From Vulcanimicrobium alpinum (lineage in GTDB: Bacteria > Vulcanimicrobiota > Vulcanimicrobiia > Vulcanimicrobiales > Vulcanimicrobiaceae), in NCBI RefSeq assembly GCF_027923555.1, contig NZ_AP025523.1, positions 2,732,484 through 2,796,483 on the forward strand: a stretch of DNA of 64,000 nt, read 5' to 3'. A program made the translations under genes and the position numbers. Positions 20,501-27,338 of the stretch are shown one piece after another (positions within the stretch are counted from its first letter, which is position 1; each line of letters starts with the position of its first letter). The notes beneath the pieces were generated by a model. The model ran no database searches. It had not been told where the DNA came from and saw only the letters and a program-made list of their open reading frames with translations.

Positions 20501-20948
20501 GTGGATCACGCACCGTGCCTTCGGGCTGACGGCGTTCATCGGCTCGCTGATGCTGGTCGGGATCGCGGTGAAGAACGCGATTCTGGTGGTCGAGTTCACC
20601 AAGCAGCTCCGGCGCGACGAAGGGTATTCTGCGCGCGAAGCGCTGATGCACGCCGGCCCGATGCGTCTGCGGCCGATTCTGATGACGACGCTCGCAACGC
20701 TCGGCGGGATGCTGCCGATCGCGCTCGGGCTCGAGGCGGGGTCGGAGACGCAGGCCCCGCTCGGCACGGTCGTGATCGGCGGCTTGGTCACCTCGACGCT
20801 GCTGTCGCTGGTCGTCGTGCCGACCATCTATCTGCTGGTCGCCAAGCACATCGAGCCGCGTTTCGCGCCGAAGCCTCCGTCGTTCCGGCGCCCCACCCGC
20901 CCCGACGGAGCCCCCGCGAAACAGCCCCACCCCGCCGCCGCACCGTGA
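17553..20948 (+). CDS. HAE1-type RND efflux pump
   Basis: 1131 residues of an AcrB/MexB-type proton-driven exporter of hydrophobic compounds. The start is taken as the TTG at 17553, which begins MSIADFAVTRRVTVAMLAT, the usual first cytoplasmic stretch and helix 1. Periplasmic porter domains alternate with twelve membrane helices. The proton-relay Asp pair is in GLIVDDAVVVIENIYRHL (helix 4). It is longer than AcrB because of a Ser/Gly-rich insert near residues 830-855 in the second periplasmic loop. No adaptor or outer-membrane gene is adjacent, so it must borrow partners encoded elsewhere. A convergent TetR gene follows. Confidence 0.92.
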   Translation: MSIADFAVTRRVTVAMLATAIVVLGIFAIPRLPIALLPSFQPPVVSVTVNYGNVSPETMESTVTRPIENAVSRVSGIDYLQSNSFQGQTVVRATFKYGTNINVAATDIQQQVARAATQLPNDTNLQQPQIQKADPNALPVVRLSVTDNSRPLRDLFDLFNNQLADEFAGVSGVGSVSVFGGAQRAIMVEPDVNALAGYGLDTNAIVTKIKNENVDAPAGLLAIGPKEFTIRANALYKNSAEVANTVVTVKNGAPVYVRDVARVIDGVEEIRSFSRLDGNSSIALGITAQPDANVIAVSQGVYAKIADFQKRYPTMHFGVVFDQQGFIDSAVVALEHTAVYGAILAVLIILLFLHSLRSTLIVAVSLPTSVLGTFFAAYTLHQSLNIMTLGGLALAVGLIVDDAVVVIENIYRHLAEGEPPREAARNATAQIFTAVLASTVTVITVFVPLLLIPGLQGLIFGPFALVIIVGVGISLLVATTTVPMLSSFMLDTHSVHLTDDDGDGVSRGGFARGFARRYQRFGRGFDRFYLRLETGYRRLLGAAVDRPAIVLGTGLLLVALSIVAVNFGVVKTEVFPASSSRFIRLNLRTPNGTSVASTNAVAIKVEDALRRDPRVVSVADTVGSAFGGGGSRVVTNQASMAIALRPGISGAKADAFVTEWQRRLGGTPRRGGAANANVPQTITPEQRAQFLDLRRALVGTQVFASSIDIVQQTVSQGSDAIEIQLYGPDINQLYKLAQGAIPSIAQIPGIQRPDTNITPSQPEVDVNVNRRMAAQLGLSTGDIANVISTATSGTIASYWQTNGTQYPILVQLPPDQRRSLDALNSLQILPSTATLAASSGGGSGSGTSTNAASANGPSSQSLDAVPLSGVAQITIGQGPSQIPRQNKSRRVDIDAPLVGGTLGDVLAQVTKVMDAYPLPAGYRWQYGPSVTQNNNTFGALTLVVILAIALIYMLLASQFESFLDPLVIMVAVPFALIGIVGSLWITHRAFGLTAFIGSLMLVGIAVKNAILVVEFTKQLRRDEGYSAREALMHAGPMRLRPILMTTLATLGGMLPIALGLEAGSETQAPLGTVVIGGLVTSTLLSLVVVPTIYLLVAKHIEPRFAPKPPSFRRPTRPDGAPAKQPHPAAAP

Positions 20949-20954
20949 TTCGCC

Positions 20955-21563
20955 TCAGGCGTGTGATGCTCGAAGCGTTAGGGCAACGAGATCGGCGGCC
21001 TCGTCGGCTGTTGCAAGGAGGATCCGACGAGACTCGCCGGCTCGCGCTCGAACGGTGAGGCCGTGACGTAAGCTGTTGACGAGCCGGGCAACACGCGATG
21101 GCCGCACGTGTAACGGGACCTCCCCCTCGGCCATCGCGCGGGAGAGGCGGGCGCACAGCAGGCGATCCGTGATGGCGAGACACGCTTGCAACTTCTCACG
21201 CAACTCGGGCTCCTCGCCGGCGGCAGTCGCAAGAACCGAAGCGACGAGACAGCCCGGGGTCGTCGCCGATGTCGTGTTGAAAACGACCGCACGGAAAAAC
21301 CCGCGGATCGCGTCGGCGATACGGGGCTTTTGCAGCGCGGCAAACGGCGCCGCCCCGTTCGTCTCGAGATAATGATCGACGCACGAGAGAAACAGCTGAC
21401 GCTTGTCACCGAATGACGCATAGACGCTCGCTCTGTTCATGAGCATCGCTTTCGTCAATTCGTCCATCGAGGCGCCTAGATAACCGCGTTGCCAAAAGAG
21501 CAGCATCGCCGCATGCAGCGCCGCTTGGCGATCGTAGAGTTTGGGACGACCGCGGTTTGCCAT
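20955..21563 (-). CDS. TetR-family repressor
   Basis: 202 residues from the ATG at 21563 (MANRGRPKLYDRQAALHAAM). The N-terminal helix-turn-helix is GASMDELTKAMLMNRASVYA followed by SFGDKRQLF. The C-terminal ligand domain is typical of the AcrR-like group (TTPGCLVASVLATAAGEEPE). It is divergent from the SDR gene, with two palindromes between them, so it most likely represses that gene and itself. Confidence 0.88.
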   Translation of the reverse strand: MANRGRPKLYDRQAALHAAMLLFWQRGYLGASMDELTKAMLMNRASVYASFGDKRQLFLSCVDHYLETNGAAPFAALQKPRIADAIRGFFRAVVFNTTSATTPGCLVASVLATAAGEEPELREKLQACLAITDRLLCARLSRAMAEGEVPLHVRPSRVARLVNSLRHGLTVRARAGESRRILLATADEAADLVALTLRASHA

Positions 21564-21633
21564 TGATACGCATGCAATAGCATCACAAATTTTCACGCTC
21601 GTCAAGTTTTTATACCGCTTATTCCAAAATATT

Positions 21634-21673
21634 TGACCACTCGGTCATGATGCGATAAGAGAATGATCATTCT
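21634..21673. promoter_or_regulatory. Two operator-like palindromes, TetR/SDR intergenic
   Basis: TGACCACTCGGTCA (21634-21647) is an inverted repeat with a four-base centre, and AGAATGATCATTCT (21660-21673) is a perfect 14-base palindrome. Both lie in the AT-rich 155-base gap between the divergent TetR and SDR genes. The TGACC/GGTCA site has the size typical of TetR-family operators. Confidence 0.55.
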
Positions 21674-21718
21674 TAAAAGCACAGGCCGCCGGTCGCGGCC
21701 TTGACGAGAAGGAATACC

Positions 21719-22474
21719 ATGGGCAGATTTTCAGGGACCGCCGTGCTGGTTACCGGTGGCTCGACGGGCATCGGCTTTGCAGCGGCGGACAAGTTCGGCA
21801 AGGAAGGCGCTCGCGTCGCCATCACCGGTCGAGATCCGGATCGCCTCCGTGCCGCCGCAAGCCGCCTTGCCAGCGGCACGGTTGCGATTCAGTCCGATTC
21901 CGCTGATGTGAACGCAACGCGCCTCCTTGGCGATACCGTTGGCCGGCAGTTTGGAAAGCTCGATGCCGTTTTCATCAACGCCGGCATCGTGCGGCTCGCG
22001 ACGATCGAGGCGGTCAGCGAAGAGCTGATCGACGAAGTGTTTTCCGTCAACGTGAAAGGCGCAATTTTCACAATCCAGGCATTGCTGCCGTTCCTGCAGC
22101 CAGGCAGTAGCGTCATCGTCAACACGTCGGTCAACAACCGCATCGGCATGGCCGGCACCCTCGTATACGCTGCCAGCAAAGCCGCCTTGCGGTCTGTCGT
22201 GCGCGTCGCGGCAGGGGAGCTCGCGGAGCGCGGCATTCGCGTGAACGCCGTGAGTCCGGGACCCGTCGATACGCCGATCTACGATACGCTTGGACTTTCT
22301 GCGGAGGCCCTGCAAGCGTTCGCAGCGAGCATCGTCCCCAAGATACCGCTCGGGCGATTCGCGAAGGCCGAAGAGATTGCGCAGGTTGTCTTGTTTCTCG
22401 CATCAGCCGACTCGTCGTTCATCACGGGCGCCGAGATTGTCGCCGACGGCGGCTGGACCGGAGTGACTCGATGA
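21719..22474 (+). CDS. Short-chain dehydrogenase/reductase
   Basis: 251 residues from the ATG at 21719 (AAGGA upstream). Classical SDR: cofactor motif VTGGSTGIGFA (TGxxxGIG), structural FINAGIV, and the catalytic set Ser in VIVNTSVNNRIG, then Tyr and Lys in YAASKAAL. The motif AITGRDPDRL after strand 2 favours NADP(H). The C-terminus SFITGAEIVADGGWTGVTR is typical. The substrate is unknown. Its stop overlaps the next ATG (ATGA), so it is coupled to the rhodanese gene. Confidence 0.9.
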   Translation: MGRFSGTAVLVTGGSTGIGFAAADKFGKEGARVAITGRDPDRLRAAASRLASGTVAIQSDSADVNATRLLGDTVGRQFGKLDAVFINAGIVRLATIEAVSEELIDEVFSVNVKGAIFTIQALLPFLQPGSSVIVNTSVNNRIGMAGTLVYAASKAALRSVVRVAAGELAERGIRVNAVSPGPVDTPIYDTLGLSAEALQAFAASIVPKIPLGRFAKAEEIAQVVLFLASADSSFITGAEIVADGGWTGVTR

Positions 22475-22793
22475 CTACGATCGACGTCGAGATGCTGCGC
22501 GACGGCCTCCGCGAGGGCGCTCGATCGTGATCGACGTTCGCAATCCGCAAGAGTTCGCAGCCGCTGCGATCCGCGATACGCGCAATATACCGATCGCGGA
22601 TCTCTCAGGCCGGCTCGCCGATATCCCTCGTCGGGGCGGCGTTGCCGTCACGTGCTCGAAGGGCTCTAGGAGCGCGCGCGCAGCGCAGCACCTCCTCGGC
22701 CATGGCTTCCACAACGTCGTCGATGTCCAACGCGGGATCGAGGCCTGGAACGCCCGCTACGGCACACCGGTCGAAGGCCGCCCAGAGCAATGA
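22471..22793 (+). pseudogene. Rhodanese-domain protein, probable frameshift
   Basis: The ATG at 22471, overlapping the SDR stop, begins MTTIDVEMLRDGLREGARS and then hits a TGA. From the GTG at 22527 another frame continues MIDVRNPQEFAAAAIRDTRN to the stop at 22793. Together these form one normal single-domain rhodanese with the active-site loop TCSKGSRSARAA (Cys acceptor). One base seems to be missing near 22520. Translation from the GTG could still give an 88-residue product lacking the first strand. Rhodaneses transfer sulfane sulfur; the partner here is unknown. Confidence 0.65.
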
Positions 22794-23055
22794 CAACGGC
22801 TTCTTCGGCGCTCTCCTCCCCGCGCGTTTCGCCAACGCGCTCTTTGCGATCTTGCTTTCAGGGATCAATACGTTCGTCATCACCGGAATCTCGATCGGAT
22901 GGGCGTTTGGGTTGCGGGCCGCGACGACGCCTTCCGTCGCAATGAGTGCTTGGTTCCACGCGTATCTAAACGCATGGCCCGTTGCGTTCTGCCTTGTCCT
23001 TCTCTTTGCTCCGCTTGTACGGCGGCTCGTCGCTAAGCTCACGTCGACGACCTAG
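22790..23055 (+). pseudogene. DUF2798 membrane protein, start frame unclear
   Basis: The body (LLPARFANALFAILLSGINT, then SIGWAFGLRA, FHAYLNAWPVAFCLVLLFAP and LVRRLVAKL) is a DUF2798-type protein with two membrane helices. The only nearby ATG (22790, overlapping the rhodanese stop) is in a different frame, which suggests a frameshift between about 22810 and 22835. The in-frame alternative start at 22642 would overlap the rhodanese gene by 150 bases and is unlikely. Function unknown. Confidence 0.55.
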
Positions 23056-23147
23056 CGTTGATGCCCAACCAAGCGGGGACCTCAACAACCCCTTGCGTCG
23101 CAGCTAGCCGGGCGCAAAGGTTCCCGCTCTGGCGAGATCGAGGCGGC

Positions 23148-23169
23148 CGTTCGACGGACTCAGGGTGAC
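23148..23169. repeat. Single REP-like half element
   Basis: CGTTCGACGGACTCAGGGTGAC resembles the right arm of the palindromic elements at 26462 and 27222. It lies upstream of the ATP-grasp operon as an isolated half. Confidence 0.45.
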
Positions 23170-23233
23170 GGCTCGGTTCCGCAATAGGCCATCTGGCGAA
23201 CGGAGCGGGCGGGGCGGGGCGGAATCGGCGGGG

Positions 23234-24676
23234 ATGCGCTCGATCCTCGACCGCTATGCTCCCGCACCCGCCTACGACGAATTCGCCGACGCCGAAGGCT
23301 GCCCGCGCGAGCACTACGCCGCGCTCGCCGCAACGCTCGCCGGGATCTCCGCGGTCGATTTCCGCCATCGCGTCACCAGCGTCAACACCGTCCTGCTCCA
23401 ACGCGGCGTCACGTTTACCGTCTATTCCGACACGCGCGGCACCGAGCGCATCCTGCCCTTCGATCTGATTCCGCGCATCATCCCGGCGAGCGAGTGGTCG
23501 CACATCGCCCGCGGGATCGCGCAGCGCGTGCGCGCGCTCAACGCGTTCTTGCTCGACGTCTACACCGAGGGCCGCGTGCTGCGCGACGGGATCGTCCCGC
23601 GCGCGCTCATCTACTCCTCCGCGCACTACGAGCGCGAAGCGATCGGGATCCGCCCGCCGCGCGACACGTTCGTGCATGTCTCCGGGATCGACATCGTCCG
23701 CGACGCCGACGGCACGTTCTTCGTCCTGGAAGACAACCTGCGCACGCCGTCGGGGATCTCGTACGTTCTCGAGAACCGCGACGTCCTCAAGCGCGCGTTC
23801 CCGCGGCTGTTCGACAACTACGACCCGCTGCCGGTCGACGACTACCCGGCCCGGCTGCGCAACGCGCTGATAGCGGCGGCCCCGGCGAACGTCGGCGAGC
23901 CGACGATCGCGATCCTCACGCCCGGCATCTACAACAGCGCGTACTTCGAGCACACGCTACTCGCGCGCCGCATGGGCGTCGAACTCGTCGAGGGCAGCGA
24001 CCTCATCGTGCGCGACAACTTCGTCTACATGAAGACGACGCGCGGCCCGCGGCGCGTCGACGTGATCTATCGACGCGTCGACGACGACTTCATCGATCCG
24101 CTCTACTTCCGCTCCGATTCGACGCTCGGCGTCGCCGGGCTGTTCGACGCCTACCGCGCCGGCAACGTCACGCTGGCCAACGCCGTCGGCACCGGCGTCG
24201 CCGACGACAAGGCGGTCTATCCGTACGTCCCCGCGCTCATCCGCTACTATCTCGGCGAGGAGCCGGTGCTGCGCAACGTCCCGACGTTCGACTGTTCCGA
24301 CGATGCGCAGCGACAGCACGTCCTCACGCGCCTCGATCAGCTCGTCGTCAAGCGCACCGCGGCGTCCGGCGGTTACGGGATGCTCATGGGGCCGCAGAGC
24401 ACCGCAGCCCAGCGTGAGGACTTCGCGGCGCAGATTCAGGCGCATCCGCGCGACTTCATCGCCCAGCCGGTGATCGCGCTCTCGGCGCACCCCACCGTCG
24501 TCGAAGCGGGGATCGCCCCGCGACACGTCGACTTGCGGCCGTTCGCGCTGCTCGCCGGCGACACGGTCGAAGTTCCGCCCGCGGCCTTCACGCGCGTAGC
24601 GCTCACCGAAGGCTCGCTGGTCGTGAATTCCTCGCAGGGCGGCGGGTCGAAGGACACCTGGGTGCTTGGCGACTGA
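23234..24676 (+). CDS. Circularly permuted ATP-grasp protein
   Basis: 480 residues from the ATG at 23234 (MRSILDRYAPAPAYDEF); an earlier in-frame ATG at 23165 would add a Gly/Arg-rich stretch unlike the family. Conserved pieces: VYSDTRGTERILPFDLIPRI, HVSGIDIVRDADGTFFVLED, NLRTPSGISYVLENR, ILTPGIYNSAYFEH, VKRTAASGGYGMLMGP and GSLVVNSSQGGGSKDTWVL. ATP-grasp enzymes join a carboxylate to an amine or thiol with ATP; this permuted group (DUF404/407) is linked to peptide synthesis or modification. The stop overlaps the alpha-E gene (TGATG), giving a tight three-gene operon. Confidence 0.9.
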   Translation: MRSILDRYAPAPAYDEFADAEGCPREHYAALAATLAGISAVDFRHRVTSVNTVLLQRGVTFTVYSDTRGTERILPFDLIPRIIPASEWSHIARGIAQRVRALNAFLLDVYTEGRVLRDGIVPRALIYSSAHYEREAIGIRPPRDTFVHVSGIDIVRDADGTFFVLEDNLRTPSGISYVLENRDVLKRAFPRLFDNYDPLPVDDYPARLRNALIAAAPANVGEPTIAILTPGIYNSAYFEHTLLARRMGVELVEGSDLIVRDNFVYMKTTRGPRRVDVIYRRVDDDFIDPLYFRSDSTLGVAGLFDAYRAGNVTLANAVGTGVADDKAVYPYVPALIRYYLGEEPVLRNVPTFDCSDDAQRQHVLTRLDQLVVKRTAASGGYGMLMGPQSTAAQREDFAAQIQAHPRDFIAQPVIALSAHPTVVEAGIAPRHVDLRPFALLAGDTVEVPPAAFTRVALTEGSLVVNSSQGGGSKDTWVLGD

Positions 24677-25593
24677 TGCTGAGCCGGGTTGCGGAATCGC
24701 TCTACTGGATGGCGCGCAACGTCGAGCGCGCCGAAGACCTCGCGCGCCTGATCGACACGACCGCGATGCGGTCCGTCGATCACGCCGGCGACGCGGCGGA
24801 GCGCTGGAGCTCGGTCTATCGCATCGCGGGCGTCCCGCCTCCGGAAGCGACCGAGCTGCTGACGCGAGCGACCGCGATCGAGGACATCGTCTTTGGGATC
24901 GAGTCGCGGCTCTCGATCGCGGCGTGCGTGCGGATTGCGCGGCAGAACGCGGTCGGCGTGCGCGCCGAACTGACGACCGAGGTGTGGGAGTGCGTCAACG
25001 GCCTCTACCTCTTCGTCGAAGCGCACTCGCCGCGCGCCGTCGGCCCCGACGGCGCATCGACGTTTCTGCGCAGCATCCGCGACACGGCGCAGGCGTTCGG
25101 CGGGTTGTGCGACGCGACCCTCGCGCACGACGACGCGTGGGAGTTTCTGCGACTCGGCCGCGCGCTCGAGCGCGCCCGCATGACCGCTCGGGTGCTCGCC
25201 GAGATCGAACCCGACGACGGTCCGCACGTGTGGCAGCTCGTCCTCGAAGCGTGCTGCGCGAGTGCGCCGTTCGCGCGCGCACAGCGGCAATCGTCGGACC
25301 CCGCCGAGGCGTTGGCGTTCCTGGCGCTCTCGGCGAACTTTCCGCGCTCGCTGCGTTTTTGCGTACGCGAGGTCGACACCGCGCTGCACTCCCTCTCCGG
25401 CGCGCCGACGGGCACGTTCGCAGACGCCGCGGAGCGCATCTCTGGCCGCATCTGCGCGTCGCTCGACTTCGCCGGCACCGGCGACTTGATGCGCGAGGGG
25501 GCGCGCGCGTTTGCGACGGGCCTCGGCACCCAGCTCGACGAGCTCGGCTCGACGATCGGCGCGACGTACTTCCCGCGGATCCCGGTGGCCTGA
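24676..25593 (+). CDS. Alpha-E domain protein (DUF403)
   Basis: 305 residues, almost all alpha-helical, starting MLSRVAESLYWMARNVERAE, the hallmark of the alpha-E family, with ERARMTARVLAEI and SLRFCVREVDTALHSLSG further on. Its biochemical role is unknown; it always travels with the permuted ATP-grasp protein and a transglutaminase-like protein. It overlaps both neighbours by one or a few bases. Confidence 0.9.
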   Translation: MLSRVAESLYWMARNVERAEDLARLIDTTAMRSVDHAGDAAERWSSVYRIAGVPPPEATELLTRATAIEDIVFGIESRLSIAACVRIARQNAVGVRAELTTEVWECVNGLYLFVEAHSPRAVGPDGASTFLRSIRDTAQAFGGLCDATLAHDDAWEFLRLGRALERARMTARVLAEIEPDDGPHVWQLVLEACCASAPFARAQRQSSDPAEALAFLALSANFPRSLRFCVREVDTALHSLSGAPTGTFADAAERISGRICASLDFAGTGDLMREGARAFATGLGTQLDELGSTIGATYFPRIPVA

Positions 25594-26462
25594 TGCGCTA
25601 CACGATCGCGCACCGCACGCGCTATCACTATCCGATGCCGGTCCACGAGAGCCACACGATCTGCCATCTCCAGCCGCGCTCCGACATCTCGCAGTACTGC
25701 ACGCGCTACGAGCTGAGCGTCTCGCCGCGGACGCGTGTCTTCTCCTACGCCGACCGCTTCGGGAACGACGTCCAGCATTTTGCGATCCTGCCGGAGCACG
25801 GCGCGCTGGAGATCGTGGCGCGCTCGCAGGTCGTCACCGCGCGCGGCGACGGTGCCGCGCCGCCTCCCCTGCCGCGCGAGCTGATCGACGACGACCCGAA
25901 CCGCGACGACATGTGGGACTACCTGCACGAGAGCCGCTACGTGCGCTTCAGCGCGGAGCTCGACGCGCTCGCGACGCACGTCGGGGTCCCCAAGCACGGC
26001 GACGACGCGGTGGCGTGGTTTCAGCATGCGTCGTCGACGCTGCACGACGAGTTCGAGTACGACACGACGACGACCACGGTTCACGCGACCGTCGAGGAGT
26101 CGGTGCGAATGCGCTCCGGCGTGTGCCAGGACTTCGCGCACGTGCTGATCGCGCTGTGCCGCAGAGCCGGAATCCCCGCGCGCTACATCAGCGGGTATAT
26201 CCACTCCGGCAGCGGCGAGATGCTCGGCGCCGAGGCGTCGCACGCGTGGGCCGAGGCGTATCTCGGTCCGCGCGGCTGGGTGGGGATCGATCCGACGAAC
26301 GACACCTGGATCGGCGATCAATTCGTGCGCGTCGCGACCGGCCGCGATTATCGCGACGTGAGTCCCGTCCGCGGCGTCTATTCCGGCGCGTCGTCGAGCG
26401 TGATGTCGGTCGACGTCGCCGTCGAAGCGCTCTCCTACGAGCAACAACAGCAACAGCAATAG
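25593..26462 (+). CDS. Transglutaminase-like cysteine protease/ligase
   Basis: 289 residues from the ATG at 25593. N-terminal beta domain (TIAHRTRYHYPMPVHESHTI), then a transglutaminase core with the triad Cys in RMRSGVCQDFAHVLIALCR, His in GAEASHAWAEAYLGPRGWVG and Asp in IDPTND. It could cleave or form peptide or isopeptide bonds on the product of the ATP-grasp partner. It ends in six Gln residues from a CAA/CAG tract (26442-26459), which is unusual in a bacterium. A REP-like element begins at its stop. Confidence 0.9.
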   Translation: MRYTIAHRTRYHYPMPVHESHTICHLQPRSDISQYCTRYELSVSPRTRVFSYADRFGNDVQHFAILPEHGALEIVARSQVVTARGDGAAPPPLPRELIDDDPNRDDMWDYLHESRYVRFSAELDALATHVGVPKHGDDAVAWFQHASSTLHDEFEYDTTTTTVHATVEESVRMRSGVCQDFAHVLIALCRRAGIPARYISGYIHSGSGEMLGAEASHAWAEAYLGPRGWVGIDPTNDTWIGDQFVRVATGRDYRDVSPVRGVYSGASSSVMSVDVAVEALSYEQQQQQQ

Positions 26463-26563
26463 TCACCCTGAGCTCGTCGAAGGGCAGCCGGATCGCGCAC
26501 GCAGGATTCCGCACGCACCTTCGTTCGCGATTCTGGGCGGCGCTTCGACAAGCTCAGCGTGAC
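26462..26563. repeat. Palindrome-ended element 1 (REPIN-like)
   Basis: A 102-base element with inverted arms: GTCACCCTGAGCTCGTCGAA at its left (26462) and CTTCGACAAGCTCAGCGTGAC at its right. The core resembles that of element 2 at 27222, which is one base shorter. It sits at the stop of the transglutaminase gene. Confidence 0.75.
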
Positions 26564-26570
26564 GGGGACG

Positions 26571-26624
26571 CTCAGCGTGAGGCCCGCTCAGCGTGACGGC
26601 GCTCAGTGACCGCGCTCAGCGTGA
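26571..26624. repeat. Array of REP half-sites
   Basis: The 10-mer CTCAGCGTGA recurs at 26571, 26587 and 26615, with a degenerate copy at 26602, directly after element 1. All face the same way. The array fills the gap before the Uma2 stop and may act in termination or mRNA protection. Confidence 0.6.
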
Positions 26625-26630
26625 GGGGCG

Positions 26631-27167
26631 CTACGCGCCCAGATACAGGCCAGCGAACATTGCGTCGACCGCGTAGGTGAAGCCGGGAAGCGTCGCATGC
26701 GTGACCGTCTCGCCCGCGCCGAAGCGCGTTACGCTGCCGGCGGCGTGCGCGATCACGGTGCGGTTCGGCGGATCGACGACGAACACGACGCGCGTGCCGC
26801 CTGCGAGATAGGCTGCGATCTTCCAATCGAGTTCGCGCTCGGAATCGCCGCTCGAGAGAATTTCGACGGCGAATTCCGGCGCGCGCGGCGGCGCTACGGC
26901 GTCGGCATCACCGAGTTGGTCGAGCACGGCGCGCGAGTCGTACGCCACGTCCGGGACGAGCGACGCGAACGTGAACCCCGGCGCGGTGAAGGTGTGGCGC
27001 CACTCGTGGTACGCTTCGCCGCGCGCGCCCGCCCACGCGTTGAGCGCCTGCATCCAGCGCGCTTCCAGCGCTTGGTGCCGGCGTTTCGGGCTCATCTTGC
27101 GGACGAGACGTCCGTCGATGAGTTCAGTCGCGGGTTCGGTTTCGGGAACGGGGATCGGCGCGAGCAT
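26631..27167 (-). CDS. Uma2-family endonuclease-like protein
   Basis: 178 residues from the ATG at 27167 (GAGGAG upstream). Uma2 (DUF820) PD-(D/E)xK fold: ELIDGRLVRKMSPKRRHQAL, SLVPDVAYDSRAV (Asp), APEFAVEILSSGDSERELDW (E-x-L-S) then KIAAYLAGGTRVVFVVDP. Such proteins are often in multicopy families; substrate is unknown. It lies between two REPIN-like elements. Confidence 0.85.
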   Translation of the reverse strand: MLAPIPVPETEPATELIDGRLVRKMSPKRRHQALEARWMQALNAWAGARGEAYHEWRHTFTAPGFTFASLVPDVAYDSRAVLDQLGDADAVAPPRAPEFAVEILSSGDSERELDWKIAAYLAGGTRVVFVVDPPNRTVIAHAAGSVTRFGAGETVTHATLPGFTYAVDAMFAGLYLGA

Positions 27168-27221
27168 CAAAGACTCCTCACGCCATGCTATCACGCCGCG
27201 TTTCTGCAGCGTCAAGCGCCC

Positions 27222-27322
27222 GTCACCCTGAGCTCGTCGAAGGGCCGCCAGCATCGTGCACGATAGAGACGCGAGCTCATTCGTGCGTGATCTCGGCGGC
27301 GCTTCGACAAGCTCAGCATGAC
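27222..27322. repeat. Palindrome-ended element 2 (REPIN-like)
   Basis: A 101-base element with the same left arm as element 1 (GTCACCCTGAGCTCGTCGAA) and the right arm CTTCGACAAGCTCAGCATGAC (one change). It lies between the Uma2 start and the adaptor stop. Confidence 0.75.
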
Positions 27323-27338
27323 GGGGCGCTCAGCGTGA

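Noticed and set aside
26437-26461. CRISPR-like or microsatellite locus
   Set aside because: It is a short CAA/CAG tract coding six Gln at the end of the transglutaminase gene, with no spacers.
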